DNA of 64,000 nucleotides from CBDEGU01 sp965238045 (GTDB taxonomy: Bacteria > Acidobacteriota > Terriglobia > Bryobacterales > UBA6623): the NCBI GenBank assembly GCA_965238045.1, contig CBDEGU010000007.1:372001-436000 (forward strand), written 5' to 3'. The notes beneath the pieces are model-generated. The model made no database searches and was not told the DNA's origin. It saw only the letters and a list, made by a program, of their open reading frames with translations. Position 1 is the stretch's first letter; the number at the start of each line of letters is the position of its first letter. Both the position numbers and the translations under genes were made by a program. Positions 60,875 through 64,000 of this stretch are shown piece after piece.

Positions 60875-62788
60875 ATGACGGCGAAACAATGGACCTGGCG
60901 AGGCGCGGGCGGCTGGAGTCTTGCCGGCCTGCTTGTGTTGATCGGCACGCCGGTTGTGGCGGCGCAAGAGCTCCCGCCCTCTTACTCCGCCGGGGACGCT
61001 CGGGCGTTTCTGAGCACTTACTGCCGGGCATGCCACGAGGGGAAATCGGCGGCGGCTAGGTTCCAGGTTGACGGTTTGGGGACGGAGGGATCTTTCCGCA
61101 GCCAGCCGGGCACTTGGACGCGGCTGGTCGCGCGGGTCTCCAACGTCGAGATGCCTCCGAAGGGCGCCCTGGCTCCAGATCTTGATGAGCGCGAGCGGTT
61201 TCTGGCTTGGGCGGATGCGACTTGGCGGAGTCAGGCTTGCGCGGCTGAGGTGCGGCCGGCGGCGAGTGTGATTCGGCGTTTGAACCGGGACGAGTACGCG
61301 GCGACGGTTCGCGATCTGCTGGATTTGCAGCTTGATGTCAGCGAGGCGCTGCCGATGGACGGACCGGGCGGCGAGGGCTTTGATAACGCCTCGGAGACTC
61401 TTTTTCTATCGCCGCTGCATGCGGAGAAGTACCTCGAGACGGCGAAGTTCATTCTTGACGCGGCCTCGAAGGAATTCAAGTCGCGGGTGAAGATTTTCGT
61501 CGCCCGGCCTGGCGCGGGCGTTAGCGAGCGGGAGGCGACGGAGAAGATTCTAGAAAGCTTCCTGCCGAAGGCCTTCCGGCGACCGGTGGACGGGGAGACG
61601 GTTCAGGTTTACGCGGATCTGTTCGAGATGGCCCGCGAGCAGGATCAGGAGTTCGAACCGGCAATCTTTTTCGCCTTGCGGAGCGCGCTGGTGTCGCCGC
61701 GCTTTCTGTTTCACCTCGAAGCAGCCGGGGGGGACGCCGAGTCGCGACAATACGCGCTGGCGTCGAAGTTTTCCTATTTCCTGTGGGGAAGCATGCCCGA
61801 CGAGTTGCTCTTTGATGTCGCGGCGGCCGGAAAGATGGATGACCCGCGGGTGCTGCGACGGCTTGTGCCGCGGATGTTGCGGGATCCGCGGGCGCTGGAA
61901 TTCGCGGGGCGATTCGTCGAACAATGGCTGCGTACGCGGGAGCTAGAGGGCGATCACGCTCCGGACGCGGAGCTATTCCCCGAATACGCCAGCGACGAAG
62001 AGTTGCGTTCGGATATCAGGCTGCAGCCGGTCTTTTTCTTCCAGCAAGTCTTTCGCGAGAACTTGTCGCTGGTGAATTTTCTGGACTCGGACCATACGAT
62101 TTTGACGCGGTCGCTGATCAAATACTTCGCGATCAAGACCGAGAAGAAAGGATCGGCCAACCCGGAATGGATGAAGCTGGGGGAGGGGTCGCATCGCGGC
62201 GGGCTGCTGAGCATGCCGGCCGTGCTGGCAGTCTCGTCGTATCCCTACCGCACGAGCCCGGTGCTGCGGGGAACATGGATTCTCGATTCGATTCTGGGCG
62301 CACCGGCGCCGCCTCCACCTCCCGACGTTCCGGAGCTGGAGGATCAGCGCGCGGCCGAGACGCCGAAGTCGATGCGCGAGCTGCTGTCGCGGCACCGCGA
62401 AAACCCCGTCTGTGCAAGTTGTCATAACCGCATTGACCCGCTCGGTTTCGCGCTGGATAATTATGACGCCATGGGGCGCTGGCGCGATGAGGACGCCGGC
62501 CAGGTGATTGACGCTTCCGGCGAGCTGACCGACGGCACAAAAATCGACGGGCCGGCTGGGCTGAAGCAGGCGCTGATCGAAAAAAAAGAACTTTTCGTTC
62601 GTAATCTGACGAGGAGAATGTTGGGGTATGCTGTTGGTAGGGGGCTCACGCCCGCGGACGCCTGCGCGGTAGAGACGGTCGTTGACCGTGTGGAAGCCGC
62701 CGACTACGAGGCTTGGGCGCTGGTAGGGGAAATTGTGCTGAGCGCGCCGTTCCAAGAGGGACCGCTGGACACGGAGGGACAACGATGA
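60875..62788 (+). CDS. DUF1592/DUF1588/DUF1585-family protein with c-type haem sites
   Basis: About 637 residues: a signal peptide (WSLAGLLVLIGTPVVAAQ), an N-terminal cytochrome-like CRACH site, then the domain series RRLNRDEYAATVRDLLDL (DUF1587), FRRPVDGETVQVYADLF (DUF1595), PRFLFHLEA...FVEQWLRTREL (DUF1592), SHRGGLLSMPAVLAVSSYP and CASCHNRIDPLGFALDNYD (DUF1588), and a final GRGLTPADAC (DUF1585). Such proteins are abundant in Planctomycetes, Verrucomicrobia and Acidobacteria and are of unknown function. A stronger Shine-Dalgarno (GGAAGGAG) sits before an in-frame ATG at 60758, so the N-terminus may start there. It overlaps the DUF1552 gene by 4 bases. Confidence 0.88.
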   Translation: MTAKQWTWRGAGGWSLAGLLVLIGTPVVAAQELPPSYSAGDARAFLSTYCRACHEGKSAAARFQVDGLGTEGSFRSQPGTWTRLVARVSNVEMPPKGALAPDLDERERFLAWADATWRSQACAAEVRPAASVIRRLNRDEYAATVRDLLDLQLDVSEALPMDGPGGEGFDNASETLFLSPLHAEKYLETAKFILDAASKEFKSRVKIFVARPGAGVSEREATEKILESFLPKAFRRPVDGETVQVYADLFEMAREQDQEFEPAIFFALRSALVSPRFLFHLEAAGGDAESRQYALASKFSYFLWGSMPDELLFDVAAAGKMDDPRVLRRLVPRMLRDPRALEFAGRFVEQWLRTRELEGDHAPDAELFPEYASDEELRSDIRLQPVFFFQQVFRENLSLVNFLDSDHTILTRSLIKYFAIKTEKKGSANPEWMKLGEGSHRGGLLSMPAVLAVSSYPYRTSPVLRGTWILDSILGAPAPPPPPDVPELEDQRAAETPKSMRELLSRHRENPVCASCHNRIDPLGFALDNYDAMGRWRDEDAGQVIDASGELTDGTKIDGPAGLKQALIEKKELFVRNLTRRMLGYAVGRGLTPADACAVETVVDRVEAADYEAWALVGEIVLSAPFQEGPLDTEGQR

Positions 62789-64000
62789 ATTTGATTCGCA
62801 CGAAACCTGTGTCGCGCCGCACGCTGCTGCGGGGAGCGGGAGCGGCGCTGGGGCTGCCCTGGCTCGAGGCGATGACGCCGGCCATGGGGCACGCCGAAGG
62901 GCCTAAGAGCCCGGTGCGCATGGCGGCGCTCTATATGCCGAATGGTGCGTTTCCGGTGAGCTGGACGCCGGAATGCGCAGGGCGCAAGTTCGAGCTGACG
63001 CCGTCGCTGGAGCCGCTGGCGGATCTGCGCAAAGAGGTCGCCGTACTGAGTAATCTGTGGAACGAGCAGTCGAAGGACGGCGACGGACATTACGTCAAGG
63101 AAGCGGCGATCCTGACCTGCGCGCGCATCAAGAAGACGCAGGGTGCCGACATTCGCAACGGTGTCTCGATGGATCAGGTGGCGGCGCGGCGGGCCGGGCA
63201 TTTGACGCCTCTGGCGTCACTGGAGCTGGGGATTACGCCGGTGGCGGTGGGCAATGACGCCGTTGTTGGGTATACGCGCGTTTACGGGTCACACATCTCT
63301 TGGAACCGTCCGGCGACGCCATTGGCTCGGGAGTTGAATCCGCGGGCCGTCTACGAGCGGCTGTTCCGGGCCGCCAACGGTTCGGGGGCGGACGAGGCGA
63401 AACTCGACACTCTGCTGCTGGACCGCGTGCTGGGCGACGCCAAGCAGTTGCGCGGGAGAGTGGGCGCGGAAGATAAGATGCGGATCGACGAGTACCTCTC
63501 TGTGATGCGTTCGCTCGAGGAGCGAATCGAGCGGGCCAGTGTTCCGGGGCAAAACCGTTGGGAGGCGCGGGCAGCGATCGATCCCGCGGGGGCGCCCGCC
63601 AAGCGGCCGTCAAGCCATCTGGATCACGTCCGCTTGATGCTCGATATGATCGCGGTCGCTTTCCAGAGTGATACGACACGGATCAGCACGTTCATGTTCG
63701 GCAATGCGGTGAGCAATGTCAGCTTCCGGTTTCTCGACGATGTGAGCGCGGGGCATCATGATGTTTCGCATCACAAGAACGAAGACGACAAGCTGAGTGA
63801 GTACAAGATCATCAACCGCTGGCATGTCGAGCAGTACGCCTATTTGCTGGGACGGTTGGCGGCGATGCGGGAGGGTGAGTCGAGCGTGCTAGATAACTCG
63901 ATGATCTTGTTCGCCTCGGCGCTGAGCGACGGCAATAAGCACGATCCTCACAGGCTGCCGATTCTGCTCGGTGGACGCGGCGGCGGGCGGATCGACACGG
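62785..64000 (+). CDS. DUF1552-family Tat-exported protein, cut by window end
   Basis: The ATG overlaps the stop of the upstream DUF1592 gene (ATGA). The first 405 residues are present: a twin-arginine-like signal (VSRRTLLRGAGAALGLPWLEAM), then ALYMPNGAFPVSWTPE, LSNLWNEQSKDGDGHYVKEAA and, later, GHHDVSHHKNEDDKLSEYKIINRWHVEQYA with several histidines, typical of DUF1552. DUF1552 and DUF1592 genes normally occur as an adjacent pair, probably acting together in the periplasm. Function unknown. Continues past base 64000. Confidence 0.9.
   Translation, partial: MNLIRTKPVSRRTLLRGAGAALGLPWLEAMTPAMGHAEGPKSPVRMAALYMPNGAFPVSWTPECAGRKFELTPSLEPLADLRKEVAVLSNLWNEQSKDGDGHYVKEAAILTCARIKKTQGADIRNGVSMDQVAARRAGHLTPLASLELGITPVAVGNDAVVGYTRVYGSHISWNRPATPLARELNPRAVYERLFRAANGSGADEAKLDTLLLDRVLGDAKQLRGRVGAEDKMRIDEYLSVMRSLEERIERASVPGQNRWEARAAIDPAGAPAKRPSSHLDHVRLMLDMIAVAFQSDTTRISTFMFGNAVSNVSFRFLDDVSAGHHDVSHHKNEDDKLSEYKIINRWHVEQYAYLLGRLAAMREGESSVLDNSMILFASALSDGNKHDPHRLPILLGGRGGGRIDT

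Overview
This is a 64 kb chromosomal window of high G+C content from what is most likely a free-living Acidobacteriota bacterium (Bryobacterales/Solibacter-like). That assignment is an inference from gene content: a Ser/Thr kinase fused to a TolB-type propeller, several Tat-exported oxidoreductases, a DUF1592/DUF1552 pair, three PQQ dehydrogenases, and a small MATKAQIKANR-type protein family. No rRNA, tRNA, CRISPR, prophage or intact transposase gene was seen.

Layout. 1-8 kb: a glycosyltransferase, a catalytically degenerate trypsin-PDZ protein coupled to a CLC channel/transporter, an LRR protein coupled to a Tat-exported Gfo/Idh-like protein, an AlkD glycosylase and a TlpA-like thioredoxin. 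8-14 kb: a membrane glycosyltransferase, a PQQ dehydrogenase, and a tightly coupled cell-surface sugar operon (CgeB-like glycosyltransferase, GNAT, DegT aminotransferase). 14-17 kb: a CBS-domain gene split by an in-frame TAG, a MITE-like element, and glnA with a clear terminator. 17-22 kb: a reduced Tad/Flp operon (cpaB-tadA-tadB-tadC) behind a perfect 75 bp tandem duplication. 22-31 kb: PhoD-like phosphatase, Tat aldo/keto reductase, cupin, methyltransferase-like protein, a fatty acyl-CoA reductase-like enzyme, a two-unit alpha/beta hydrolase, and two small genes (47 and 50 residues). 31-39 kb: TIGR00300 protein, PilZ protein, SDR plus acetamidase/formamidase, Tat propeller, AGE epimerase, TolC-like protein. 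39-47 kb: TruA, a conserved small family protein, the kinase-TolB protein, and a quinohemoprotein dehydrogenase. 47-54 kb: Fic protein with an AT-rich upstream region, IlvD/EDD sugar-acid dehydratase, a third PQQ dehydrogenase, and a patch of gene debris including a dead kinase copy. 54-64 kb: sodium:solute symporter, paired M16 peptidase subunits, GAF protein, UxaA-type hexarate/hexonate dehydratase, and the DUF1592-DUF1552 pair, the latter cut by the window end.

How the genes may work together (inference). Periplasmic PQQ oxidation of sugars or alcohols, an IlvD/EDD dehydratase, a UxaA-type dehydratase, an AGE epimerase and Gfo/Idh and AKR oxidoreductases point to oxidative breakdown of sugars and sugar acids. 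The GT/GNAT/DegT block points to decoration of surface glycans with an acylated amino sugar. The Tad genes lack pilin, secretin and prepilin peptidase here, so they depend on genes elsewhere or serve another purpose.

Most single genes are of known families. The parts that look least explained are the amber-split CBS gene, the duplicated candidate promoter in front of the Tad genes, the inverted-repeat element, the two small genes with good Shine-Dalgarno sequences, and the paralogous kinase debris. Start sites were chosen by Shine-Dalgarno match, signal peptide and overlap with neighbours; where these conflict it is stated.
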